64,000 nucleotides of DNA. It comes from Gammaproteobacteria bacterium. Lineage in GTDB: Bacteria; Pseudomonadota; Gammaproteobacteria; JADZEE01. A program made the translations under genes and the position numbers. Below the pieces are notes generated by a model that saw only the letters and a list, made by a program, of their open reading frames with translations, made no database searches and had not been told where the DNA came from. This document shows, one piece after another, positions 41,743 to 49,991 of the stretch; within the stretch, counting starts at the first letter, position 1, and each line of letters opens with the position of its first letter. The stretch is taken from NCBI GenBank assembly GCA_020850735.1, contig JADZEE010000045.1:1-64000 (forward strand). The letters are read 5' to 3'.

Positions 41743-43083
41743 ATGATTGTTACTGAATCACATCTGGACCGCTTCGGTGGCTCGCATGCGATTATCGTGG
41801 GTGCGGGCACGACCGGATTGACAGCGGCCGCGGCGCTCGCCCGCCATTTCGAGCGTGTGACCGTGCTCGAGCGCGACGCGCTGCCCGAACAGCCGGAAGC
41901 GCGCAGGGGTGTTCCGCAATCGCGGCACGTGCACGTCCTGCTGCGCGGTGGCGAAAATGTCATGAATCATTACTTCCCCGGCCTGACCCCGGATCTCGTT
42001 GCGCGAGGATCCGTTGGCGTCGACATGGCCGCCGACACGCGGTGGCACCATTCCGGAGGCTGGAAGCAGCGGTTCGAAAGCGGCGTCACCATGCTCTGCC
42101 AGACCAAAGGTTTCCTGGAGTGGAACCTGCGAAAACGGGTGCTGCAGTTACCCAACGTGCGGATCCGTGACGGCGCCACCGTGCAGGGATATGTGAGTGG
42201 CGACGGTATCGTCGCGGGCGTCAAGCTGCGCGACGGCAGCGTCCTGCCCGCCCAGCTGATCGTCGATGCCAGTGGTCGCCATTCGCATATGCCGGATCAG
42301 CTGCGCGCACTCGGTTACGGCGACGTGCCCCTCACCACGCTGGACGTGGACGTGGGTTACGCCACCCGGCCGTATCGTGTGCCACCGGACCACGCCGGCT
42401 GGCGGGCGCTGCTGATTCATCCCCGACTGCCCGCGAGCCGACTGGGGGTACTCTTGCCCGTGGAAGGCGACCGCTGGCTGGTCACTCTCGTCGGCTGGCG
42501 GGGCGACCATCCGCCGGACGACGAACAGGGGTTCCTGGACTTCGCGCGATCCCTGCCGGTTCCGGACATGCACCAGGCCATTCGCGGCGCCGAACCATTG
42601 GAGCAGATCCGCCTATACCGCTTTCCCGCAAATCTGCGGCGACACTATGACCGGATGCGGCAAATGCCCGACGGTCTGGTGGTGATCGGTGACGCGGCCT
42701 GTTCAATCAATCCCATCTACGCGCAGGGCATGTCGCAGGGCGCAATCGGGGCCAGCATCCTCGATGCCTGCCTGAGCCACCAGCGCCGCAAAGCCGGGAC
42801 GAAGGAAATCCGGGGTCTGACCAGGCAATTTCACAAGAAATACGCGAAATTCCTCGATAGCTGCTGGATGCTCTCCACGACTGAGGACTACGGAACGGAA
42901 ACCTCGAGCAGCCGGCGTTTCCCGGGAGCCCCGATCCTGAACTGGTACATGGGGCGTATTCAGGAACTCACCTGGAAGGATCGCGATGTGGCACAACGGT
43001 TCATCGAGGTCATGCACATGCTGCGCCCGCCCGTGTCGTTGTTCGCGCCGTCGATAGCGGCGCGGGCGCTGCTGCTGAGGTAA
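41743..43083 (+). CDS. FAD-dependent monooxygenase/oxidoreductase
   Basis: A 446-residue flavoprotein of the aromatic-hydroxylase-like (geranylgeranyl reductase/PHBH) fold. The dinucleotide motif is IIVGAGTTGLTAAAALA and an acidic residue ends the second strand (VTVLERDALPEQPEARRGVPQ). The segment QSRHVHVLLRGGENVMNHYFPG and the second FAD motif VIGDAACSINPIYAQGMSQG are typical of FAD-dependent oxidoreductases near polyketide, squalene-type or terpenoid genes. No signal peptide. The ATG at 41743 follows AAAGGGG by a suitable distance; an ORF start at 41620 was rejected as it adds unstructured sequence. Downstream about 300 bp separate it from the lipoprotein gene. Substrate unknown. Confidence 0.85.
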   Translation: MIVTESHLDRFGGSHAIIVGAGTTGLTAAAALARHFERVTVLERDALPEQPEARRGVPQSRHVHVLLRGGENVMNHYFPGLTPDLVARGSVGVDMAADTRWHHSGGWKQRFESGVTMLCQTKGFLEWNLRKRVLQLPNVRIRDGATVQGYVSGDGIVAGVKLRDGSVLPAQLIVDASGRHSHMPDQLRALGYGDVPLTTLDVDVGYATRPYRVPPDHAGWRALLIHPRLPASRLGVLLPVEGDRWLVTLVGWRGDHPPDDEQGFLDFARSLPVPDMHQAIRGAEPLEQIRLYRFPANLRRHYDRMRQMPDGLVVIGDAACSINPIYAQGMSQGAIGASILDACLSHQRRKAGTKEIRGLTRQFHKKYAKFLDSCWMLSTTEDYGTETSSSRRFPGAPILNWYMGRIQELTWKDRDVAQRFIEVMHMLRPPVSLFAPSIAARALLLR

Positions 43084-43378
43084 TCCGTATCGCCGGGCGC
43101 CCGGCCCGGAGTGGCGGCGCCGGTCGGGCTCCGCTACCCGATAGCCCGCCGCAATCAGCGGGTCAATCGGATACCGCCACAGATACCGGCACTGCGCATG
43201 ACGGCATTACACGGATTGGGGATTGATCCATCTCATTCGAGGGAGGTGTCTTGCCTGTGCCCGGGAAGGCACCGACACTTCCTGAAACGCCGCGCGGGAT
43301 ATGCGGTCCCGCAGAGCTTCCCCGTAGCCGCAGCAAGCGTAACGCGTGGCATTACACGAACAGAGTACCACCCTCGTC

Positions 43379-45175
43379 ATGAAAACATCGAAGCGAACGG
43401 CACTGCTGTTGGCGCTGCTCCTGCCGGCTTGCGCGACGTCAGACGAGGTCCGCGAGCCCTCTCCGCAGCTTGCCGGCCGCGTTTCCGACCTCAACGGGCG
43501 ACCGCTCGCAGCCGCCGCAGTCGTTCTCGATCGCGGCGAGCACGTCCGCGGCGCGTCTGTTGTCACCGTATTCACGGAGCAAAACGGTGCCTTCCGTTTC
43601 CCCCGGCAAGCGGATCTCGTTTCTGCGCAAAGTACATTGGAAGTACGCTTGCTGGGTTACCGGCCGGCGGTCATGCCCGTGTCGAAGCGCGAAGCGGGCG
43701 CTACGATCGACTTTGTGCTGGAGCCAGTGTCGAATCGGGCGAATCAGGTGCCGGCATCGGCCTGGCTGGCCGCTGCGCCCGAGTCACAGGGCAAGCACCT
43801 GACGCAGTTGATGTGCACCGCGTGCCATCAGTTTCCGTCGCCGAAGGTACGTCACTACGGGGAGCTGCTCGCCACGGTGCCCGGCGGCGAGCAGCTGAAG
43901 TCGCAGGAAAAGCAGGCCTGGCAGCGCGTGGTCCGCAAGGAAGCCTGGCGGTCCATGGTCATGTACATGCGCGCAAAAACCTACGACGTCTTCCCGGAAG
44001 GCACCGCCATGGACATCCGCAATATCCCATGGGATACCGTCCAGAACCCGGAGTATGCATTGTTCAATCTCGAGGACGAGGCGATCATTGCCGATTTCCT
44101 GGCCGACCAGCTGCCGACTCAGTTCGAGCTTCTGAGCGATTACAGCTACGGCGCGCCGTCGGCCGTGAACGACAGGACCGTGATCCGCGAATACCGCCTT
44201 CCCCAGGCGGCACTGGTCCGCGAGGTGACCGCAGTCGTCGGGTCTCCTTACATCTGGGGTGCCGATGTCAGAAAGAATCGGCTGCTGCGGCTGGACCCGC
44301 AGACCGGGGACCAGAATTGGTTTCCGGTGCCGTACGAAAAGGCGACCGGCCCGCACACCATTGTTGGTGATCGGGACGGCAGGATCTGGGTGTCGATGAT
44401 CGAGAACGATTTGCTGGGCCGGTTCGACCCCGAACGCGAGCAATGGAAGCTGTGGACCGTCAACGAGACCGGAACGAATGTCTTCGGCGGCCAGGCCATC
44501 GTGCACGACATCGCTTTCGACCACGAGGAACGCCTCGCCCATGATGCGCGGGGACGTATCTGGCTGACGCTCGCCGGGCACAACAAGATGGCGGGCCTGG
44601 ATACGCAAACCGGCGAGGTTCATCACTATGCAGCTCCGCCGATCGATGGCCGCTCCTCCATCAACGTCACACTGTACGGGACCGTGATGTCGCCGGATGG
44701 AAAATGTGCCTGGTTTTCGCAGCTCAATGGTTACGTCGGGTGCTTCAACACCGAAAAGCTCGAATACGAAGGCTTGGTGGAATTCCCCCGCGGGGCGGGC
44801 CCGCGACGCATGTCGATCGACCGCAACGACGTCCTGTGGATCCCGCTGTTCGGTGCCGGCCAGCTGGTGAAGTACGATGCACGCGCGCGTAAGGAGCTCG
44901 CGCGCTACGATCTGCCCGATCGAAGCGCCGCCCCGTACGAGGTCACCTGGGATGAGCGGCGACAAGTGCTTTGGGTGGCCAATGCCAATGCCGACGCGCT
45001 GTACCGCTTCGATCCGGTTACGGAGCGGTTTTCTGTCCTGCCGTTGCCGCGTAGTCAGGCGTACTTCCGGCAGGTCGCCTTGCATCCGCAATCGAATGAC
45101 TTGCTGTTGACCTACGCAAACATCCCCGCGGGATCCGGCCCGTCGATGGTCGTGATCATCGAGCCGGGCGATTGA
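43379..45175 (+). CDS. Lipoprotein with carboxypeptidase-regulatory domain, heme-c motif and Vgb-like beta-propeller
   Basis: A 598-residue lipoprotein. The signal peptide ends in the lipobox LPAC (Cys18). Residues about 30-115 form a carboxypeptidase-regulatory-like beta-sandwich (LAGRVSDLNGRPLAAAAVVLD). A single c-heme motif CTACH lies near residue 145 in a helical cytochrome-like segment. Residues about 270-595 are repeated beta-propeller blades of the virginiamycin-B-lyase (streptogramin lyase) type, e.g. WGADVRKNRLLRLDPQTG and WVANANADALYRFDP. Lyase activity cannot be assumed; such heme-propeller proteins often act as periplasmic dehydrogenases or electron-transfer proteins. The stop overlaps the next frame, a small cytochrome c, which is a plausible electron partner. 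No good ribosome binding site is visible before ATG 43379. Confidence 0.82.
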   Translation: MKTSKRTALLLALLLPACATSDEVREPSPQLAGRVSDLNGRPLAAAAVVLDRGEHVRGASVVTVFTEQNGAFRFPRQADLVSAQSTLEVRLLGYRPAVMPVSKREAGATIDFVLEPVSNRANQVPASAWLAAAPESQGKHLTQLMCTACHQFPSPKVRHYGELLATVPGGEQLKSQEKQAWQRVVRKEAWRSMVMYMRAKTYDVFPEGTAMDIRNIPWDTVQNPEYALFNLEDEAIIADFLADQLPTQFELLSDYSYGAPSAVNDRTVIREYRLPQAALVREVTAVVGSPYIWGADVRKNRLLRLDPQTGDQNWFPVPYEKATGPHTIVGDRDGRIWVSMIENDLLGRFDPEREQWKLWTVNETGTNVFGGQAIVHDIAFDHEERLAHDARGRIWLTLAGHNKMAGLDTQTGEVHHYAAPPIDGRSSINVTLYGTVMSPDGKCAWFSQLNGYVGCFNTEKLEYEGLVEFPRGAGPRRMSIDRNDVLWIPLFGAGQLVKYDARARKELARYDLPDRSAAPYEVTWDERRQVLWVANANADALYRFDPVTERFSVLPLPRSQAYFRQVALHPQSNDLLLTYANIPAGSGPSMVVIIEPGD

Positions 45176-45180
45176 TCGCC

Positions 45181-45558
45181 GTGCATACGATCCGGGTAAT
45201 GGTCTGCGCCGTGCTCCTGCCGCTGCTCCTTAGCGCCGGCACCGCGACAGCGACCGACGGCGGGCCAGCGGCAAACGATCCCGGCATCACGGCGCCCGCA
45301 GCGGCGCACCCGATCGAAGACGCCGGCTGCATCGCCTGTCATGCGATCGATGAGGTCCGGATCGGACCGTCCTTTGCAGCCATCGCCCAGCGCTATGAGC
45401 GCGCAGACGATCGAACGATTGAGGTTCTGAGCAGCAAAATCATGAACGGTGGTGCCGGCAATTGGGGCCTGGTGCCGATGATCGCCAACCCCGGCGTCAC
45501 GCCGGCGCGAGCGCGCGAGCTGCTGCGCTGGATACTCGGGAAACATCCCGTCGAGTAA
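45181..45558 (+). CDS. Exported class I cytochrome c
   Basis: A cytochrome c of about 125 residues: hydrophobic signal segment (MVCAVLLPLLLSAGTATA), heme motif CIACH in AGCIACHAID, IGPSFAAIAQRY, and the distal Met in GNWGLVPMIANPGVT; the fold is like cytochrome c551/c552. The start is unclear: GTG at 45181 is used here, TTG at 45172 overlaps the preceding stop (TTGA), and ATG 45199 would shorten the signal peptide. It directly follows the heme-propeller lipoprotein and is almost certainly co-expressed with it. It probably shuttles electrons from that protein to a terminal oxidase or reductase. Confidence 0.87.
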   Translation: MHTIRVMVCAVLLPLLLSAGTATATDGGPAANDPGITAPAAAHPIEDAGCIACHAIDEVRIGPSFAAIAQRYERADDRTIEVLSSKIMNGGAGNWGLVPMIANPGVTPARARELLRWILGKHPVE

Positions 45559-45621
45559 GCGCAGCGCCGTGGTTTCAAGGCGGGCGGGACCGCGCCGGCG
45601 GCGGGACGAGCCGTGCCCCGT

Positions 45622-46455
45622 TCACAGCGGATCGACGTCCGGCATGGTGTCGATGAGCTGTGCCTGTACGGCCCGGCGATACAGCGTCTGCAGGGCTTCG
45701 CGACCCTCCCGACCCATCGTCTCGGTCAGATCGTTGACGTACATCCGGACGAACGTGCGCAGGGTCTCGGGCGCGACGCCCCGGCCGAATTGCGCCGCGT
45801 AGGCTAGGGCCTCGGGTTCGTGCGCGAAGGCGTACTGAATACTCTCTCCCAGCGCCTTGCCGATCCGGGCGCCGAGCGCACCACCCAGATCGCGGCGCAC
45901 CACGTCCAGGCCGAGCGGCAGCGGCAGGCCCGTTTCCGACTGCCACCACCGGCCCAGATCCGCGACCAGGCTCAGACCGAGCTGCGGGTAGGTGATCTGG
46001 CCCTCGTGGATGAGCAGGCCCGCATCCGCGCGGCCCGCGAGCACCGCTTCGGGGATGGCGTCGAACGGCACCGGGATCGGTTCGAACGCGGCCAATCGCA
46101 AGCGCAGCAGCAGGTACGCGGTGGTATGCACGCCCGGTATCGCGATGCGCTTGCCGCGCAGATCGTCCATTGCACAGGGATTGGTGCTGACCACGATCGG
46201 GCCGTAGTTGCGGCCCATGGACGCGCCGGCATCCAGGATCCGATAACGGTCCGCGACGGCGGGATAGACGGCCGCCGAGATTGCCGTCACCTCCAGCTCG
46301 CCCCGCAACGCGCGGCGGTTCAGCGATTCGATGTCTTCCATCACGTGCTCCACGCGATAACCGTTCACGCACACGTGTGCATGCGCGAGCGCAAAGAACA
46401 TGAAGGCGTCGTCGGCGTCGGGGCTGTGACCAATACGCAAAATGCCGCTCGTCAT
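45622..46455 (-). CDS. mqnD: 1,4-dihydroxy-6-naphthoate synthase (MqnD)
   Basis: A 277-residue protein with the periplasmic-binding-protein-like fold used by MqnD, which converts cyclic dehypoxanthine futalosine to 1,4-dihydroxy-6-naphthoate in the futalosine pathway to menaquinone. The N-terminal IGHSPDADDAFMFFAL is the family hallmark, followed by ISAAVYPAVADRYRIL, IAIPGVHTTAYLLLRL, and GLLIHEGQITYPQLGL with its His-Glu. GGGAG precedes ATG 46455. It is the last gene of the long minus-strand series; the converging cytochrome gene ends 63 bp away. Confidence 0.93.
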   Translation of the reverse strand: MTSGILRIGHSPDADDAFMFFALAHAHVCVNGYRVEHVMEDIESLNRRALRGELEVTAISAAVYPAVADRYRILDAGASMGRNYGPIVVSTNPCAMDDLRGKRIAIPGVHTTAYLLLRLRLAAFEPIPVPFDAIPEAVLAGRADAGLLIHEGQITYPQLGLSLVADLGRWWQSETGLPLPLGLDVVRRDLGGALGARIGKALGESIQYAFAHEPEALAYAAQFGRGVAPETLRTFVRMYVNDLTETMGREGREALQTLYRRAVQAQLIDTMPDVDPL

Positions 46456-46480
46456 CGTTTTCTCCCGGGCTCGCGGCGCA

Positions 46481-47569
46481 TCAGTAGCTTCTGACCGTCT
46501 CGTACAGGGTGGTTCGCTGCACCGGCCGGAAACCCGCGCCGCGGATCAGCGCCAGCACTTCGTCGAGCGTGCTCGTGTTGGTATAGCCGGCCGATCGGTG
46601 GACGTTCTCCTCTAGCAGCGTGCCGCCGAAATCGTCCGCGCCGAAGTGCAGCGCGGCCTGTCCGACCTGCTTGCCCTCCGAGAACCAGGACGCCTGGATG
46701 TGCGCAAAGTTGTCTAGGTAGACCCGGGCCAACGCGGTGATACGCAGATAGCGGCAAGCTCCGGCCGTTGCGGACACCCGCCGGGACAGCGGCGTAGCGC
46801 CCGGCTTGAAGCTCCAGGCGGTGAAGGCGGTGAAGCCGCTGGTCTCGTCCTGGAGCGCGCGGATCCGGTCCAGGTGCTCGATGATGTCCTCGTCGGTCTC
46901 GAGGTGACCGTACATCATCGTGGCAGTGGTCCTGAAACCGATCTCGTGCGCGGCACGATGGACCTCCAGCCACTCCCCGACCGTGCCCTTGTTCGGGCTC
47001 ACCCGCCGCCGGACCCGGTCGCTCAGCACTTCCGCGCCGCCGCCCGGCAGCGTGCGCTGGCCGGCGGCCCAGAGCTGGCGCAGAACCTCACGCACGTCGC
47101 ATCCGGCGGCTTGCGCCATCTGCCGGACCTCCGTCGCCGAAAAGAAGTGCGGTGTCACCCCCGGGAACCGCGTGCAAGTCTCGCGGACCAGATCCAGGTA
47201 GTAGCGCAGCGGCAGCGCGGGATTGTGCCCGCCCTGAAGCAGAACCGTGGTCGCACCCAGTTGTACCGCCGTTTCGATGTGGGCCATGACCTCCTGCACC
47301 GACAGTACGTAGGCGTCGGCGGCTGCGGGCCGGCGGGCGAATGCGCAGAACCGGCAGGCCGTCGTGCACACGTTGGTGTAATTCGGGTTGGTGTCGATGA
47401 CGAAGCTCACCGCCGGATCCGGATGCAGTCCGTAGCGCACACTTTCGGCCCGTGCGGCCAGCTCCAGCAGGTCCGCACCCCGGAGCAGATACAGCCCCTC
47501 GTCCGGACCGATCCGCTCGCCCGCGTCGCTCTGCACGCGGAGCGCCTGCGCCAGCGGGCCGGACGACAT
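46481..47569 (-). CDS. mqnC: Cyclic dehypoxanthinyl futalosine synthase (MqnC), radical SAM
   Basis: A 362-residue radical SAM enzyme that cyclises dehypoxanthine futalosine. The cluster motif CTTACRFC (Cx3Cx2C) is at about residues 69-76 in NPNYTNVCTTACRFCAFARR. Further family features are TTVLLQGGHNPALPL, FFSATEVRQMA, GQRTLPGGGAEVLSDRVR and FTAWSFKPGATPL. It lies 1 bp after the mqnA stop and 25 bp before mqnD. Cytoplasmic, oxygen-sensitive cluster. The distinction from MqnE (also radical SAM, encoded two genes upstream) rests on the CxxxCxxC context and family-specific segments. Confidence 0.92.
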   Translation of the reverse strand: MSSGPLAQALRVQSDAGERIGPDEGLYLLRGADLLELAARAESVRYGLHPDPAVSFVIDTNPNYTNVCTTACRFCAFARRPAAADAYVLSVQEVMAHIETAVQLGATTVLLQGGHNPALPLRYYLDLVRETCTRFPGVTPHFFSATEVRQMAQAAGCDVREVLRQLWAAGQRTLPGGGAEVLSDRVRRRVSPNKGTVGEWLEVHRAAHEIGFRTTATMMYGHLETDEDIIEHLDRIRALQDETSGFTAFTAWSFKPGATPLSRRVSATAGACRYLRITALARVYLDNFAHIQASWFSEGKQVGQAALHFGADDFGGTLLEENVHRSAGYTNTSTLDEVLALIRGAGFRPVQRTTLYETVRSY

Positions 47570-47570
47570 T

Positions 47571-48341
47571 TCAGGGGCTCTCCAGCAGGGAGCGAAAGGT
47601 GGTGACGGCGCGCTTTTCCTGCGCCCCGATCACGTAGCGGAAGCCGCGCAGGTAGTCGATGATCTCCTGCGCGCCCAAGCCCGTGTCGTTCCTGGCGCGG
47701 CTGATTTGATCCAGCTCGGCAAGCCCCCGTTCGAGCGCACCGCCGACGAGCGACTCCAGGGTTCTTTTGCTCGATTCGGGCAGACTCCGGCGCACGGTCC
47801 ACAGGGCGAATACGAACGGCAGGCCGGTCCAGGCGTGCCACTCCGCACCCAGGTCGTAGACGAATGCGTAGGCCTTATTCGCCCGGTTGTAACGCAAGGC
47901 GGGATCGCCGATGAGCAGGCAGGCGTCACAGCGCGCCGCCGCGTCCACGTAATGACGGGGCTGGACCCGATACCTGCCGGCGAGGAGCACCTTCAACAGC
48001 TGCACGGAGGTGGCGGTCTCGTCACTGACGCCGATGACGGCCCCTCCGAGCGCCGCGAACGGCCGATGCGAGAACAGCAGCACGCTGCGCGTCCGGTCCC
48101 GGGTCGCGATACCGAAATCGCCGAGCGGCTCGAAGCAGCCGGACAGACGAAAGTAATCGACCAGCGACAACAGCGCCGCGTCCGCGTGCCCGGCGCCGGC
48201 CATCCGCCCGAGCGCCACCGGCGCGAGGCGTTGCAGATCGATACCGGTCCGGTCCAGGCCCCGGCAGAAGGGCTCGGCGTTGAGGTACGAGATGCCGGCT
48301 ATCTTCAGCGCCGGCGCCGGAACCCGGGCTGTTTCATGCAT
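47571..48341 (-). CDS. mqnA: Chorismate dehydratase (MqnA)
   Basis: A 256-residue protein with KIAGISYLNAEPFCRGLDR at the N-terminus, DAALLSLVDYFRLSG, a GIATRDRTRSVLLFSHRPF segment and DACLLIGDPALRY. MqnA dehydrates chorismate to 3-enolpyruvylbenzoate, the first committed step of the futalosine pathway. Its start overlaps the mqnE stop by 8 bp and its own stop is 1 bp from the mqnC start, so mqnE-A-C are tightly coupled. It has the MqnA/MqnD binding-protein fold but is clearly distinct from the mqnD product. Confidence 0.9.
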   Translation of the reverse strand: MHETARVPAPALKIAGISYLNAEPFCRGLDRTGIDLQRLAPVALGRMAGAGHADAALLSLVDYFRLSGCFEPLGDFGIATRDRTRSVLLFSHRPFAALGGAVIGVSDETATSVQLLKVLLAGRYRVQPRHYVDAAARCDACLLIGDPALRYNRANKAYAFVYDLGAEWHAWTGLPFVFALWTVRRSLPESSKRTLESLVGGALERGLAELDQISRARNDTGLGAQEIIDYLRGFRYVIGAQEKRAVTTFRSLLESP

Positions 48342-49428
48342 GGAATGGTACCGTACGGTACAGCGCGTCCCGTTCCACCGGGGTCATGCCCGCCTCCTCG
48401 ATCAGGCGTACGATGCCGCTGCGCGCCAGCCCCGCGGCGCTGCCGGCGCCCGCCGCGTGCGCAATCCTCTCGCGGCCGATGGTGCCGTCCAGATCGTCGG
48501 CGCCGAAATTCAAAGCGACGCTGGCGATCGATTCACCGAGCATCACCCAGTACGCCTTGACGTGCGCGAAATTGTCCAGCAGCAGGCGGGCCGCGGCGAT
48601 CGTGCGCAAGTCATCCGGAGCCGGAGCCGGCCGCGCCACCAGCTTCGTCGTGCCCGGTTGATAGGCGAGCGGGATGAAGGCCAGAAACCCGCCCGTCTCG
48701 TCCTGCAGATCACGCAGCATCAGCAGGTGCCGGACGCGCTCGGCGGTGGTTTCGACGTGCCCGTACAGCAGCGAGGCGTTGGTCGGGATCCCGGCCGCGT
48801 GCGCCAGGCGGTGGATCTGCAGCCAGCGCCCGGCCGACGCCTTGCCGCGAAACAATCGCCGCCGGATGCGATCCGAGAACACTTCCGCGCCACCACCGGG
48901 CAGTGCGTCGAGACCGGCGTCGCGAAAAGCCGCCAGGATCTCCTCCACGGGGGTTTTCCAGCGCCGTGCCAGGTAGTCGAGTTCGCTGGCGGTGAAGGCC
49001 TTGATCTGCACCTCGGGCGCGTGTGCGCGGATCGCCCGCAACATGTTTACGTACCACTGCAACGGCAGATCCGGATGATGGCCGCCGACGACGTGCGCTT
49101 CGCGAACTCCCGGCTGAAGCTGGCCGACGATCTCCTCGAACGACAGCAGGTAGGCATCCGGATCGCCGCGCTTGCGGGCGAACTCACAGAAGCGGCAGGT
49201 GAGCACGCAGACGTTGCTGTAGTTGATGTGCCGATTGACGACGAAGCAGACGCGGTCGCCCGTGCGCCTGCGCTTCTCCTCGCTCGCGATCCGTCCCAGG
49301 CCGATGAGATCGGGCGTATCGAACAGCGCGAGGCCGTCACGAAAGTCCAGGCGCCGGCGCTCGCACACCTTGTCCCGGATCCGCGCGAGACGGTGATCGC
49401 GGAACGCCGTCGTGAGCGCGGCCTGCAT
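48334..49428 (-). CDS. mqnE: Aminofutalosine synthase (MqnE), radical SAM
   Basis: A 364-residue radical SAM enzyme that joins 3-enolpyruvylbenzoate to SAM-derived adenosyl to give aminodeoxyfutalosine. The Cx3Cx2C motif lies in NYSNVCVLTCRFCEFAR (about residue 78), preceded by VNRHI as in MqnE. Further family segments are VGGHHPDLPLQWYVNMLR, ALPGGGAEVFSDRIRR and FLAFIPLAYQPGTTKLV. A membrane-protein gene ends 38 bp upstream. mqnB (aminofutalosine or futalosine hydrolase), needed for the next step, is not in the window. Confidence 0.92.
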   Translation of the reverse strand: MQAALTTAFRDHRLARIRDKVCERRRLDFRDGLALFDTPDLIGLGRIASEEKRRRTGDRVCFVVNRHINYSNVCVLTCRFCEFARKRGDPDAYLLSFEEIVGQLQPGVREAHVVGGHHPDLPLQWYVNMLRAIRAHAPEVQIKAFTASELDYLARRWKTPVEEILAAFRDAGLDALPGGGAEVFSDRIRRRLFRGKASAGRWLQIHRLAHAAGIPTNASLLYGHVETTAERVRHLLMLRDLQDETGGFLAFIPLAYQPGTTKLVARPAPAPDDLRTIAAARLLLDNFAHVKAYWVMLGESIASVALNFGADDLDGTIGRERIAHAAGAGSAAGLARSGIVRLIEEAGMTPVERDALYRTVPFHA

Positions 49429-49466
49429 CTGCGTGGCGGCCGGACCGTGCTAGCCGCTGTCCCGGC

Positions 49467-49991
49467 CTACCACGGAAAGCCCCCGAAGCGCAGGAAGCCG
49501 CCCACCAGCACCGCGACGACCGACGCCACGGCGTTGAAGCGCGCGAGCCGGCGCATCCACTCGGTCGCGGCGATCGCCCCTGCCCGGCTGTCCTCCACGT
49601 CCTGGCGCGAGGCATCGTAGGGCAGCTTCACGACCGCGCGGGGCCTGAGGATCCAGGTCAGGTACGCGCCGGTCAGCGCCAGGCTCAACCACAACAGCAT
49701 CATCACCAGCAGCGCCAGGCCGTAGCTGCCGGCGTAGAAATCGGGTTGGAAGATCTGACCGAGGTTCCCGAACTGTTGCAGGAGCAGCAAGCCCGTCACG
49801 GGCAGGCCGAACAGCGAGATCCAGTTCAGGATCGCAAAGTCGTAGCCCAGCTTCTCACCGAGGCGAGCCGCCTGACCCGGCGGAATGAGATCCAGCCGCG
49901 GCGTCAGCAGGAAATCGAGAAACACGTTCGAGCCGACGAACAGCGCCGCCATCAGGATGTGCAGACCCACCAGAATCTGTTGTTCGATCAT
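49467..49991 (-). CDS. CopD-like four-helix membrane protein
   Basis: A 174-residue membrane protein with about four transmembrane helices: the first contains LVGLHILMAALFVGSNVFLDF, the last ends in VLVGGFLRFGGFPW. The first-helix His followed by a Gly-Ser-Asn turn recalls CopD/DUF2269-type proteins, some of which bind heme through helix histidines. Function unknown. Its ATG overlaps the U32 gene stop as ATGA (49988-49991) and it precedes mqnE by 38 bp, so it is embedded in the quinone gene series. It could anchor or reduce a partner of the upstream Fe-S protein (speculation). Confidence 0.7.
   Translation of the reverse strand: MIEQQILVGLHILMAALFVGSNVFLDFLLTPRLDLIPPGQAARLGEKLGYDFAILNWISLFGLPVTGLLLLQQFGNLGQIFQPDFYAGSYGLALLVMMLLWLSLALTGAYLTWILRPRAVVKLPYDASRQDVEDSRAGAIAATEWMRRLARFNAVASVVAVLVGGFLRFGGFPW

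Noticed and set aside
43084-43378. A gene or regulatory RNA between the FAD monooxygenase and lipoprotein genes
   Set aside because: Only a short GC palindrome (CCGGGCGCCCGG near 43094) was noticed; no ORF or riboswitch-like structure recognised.
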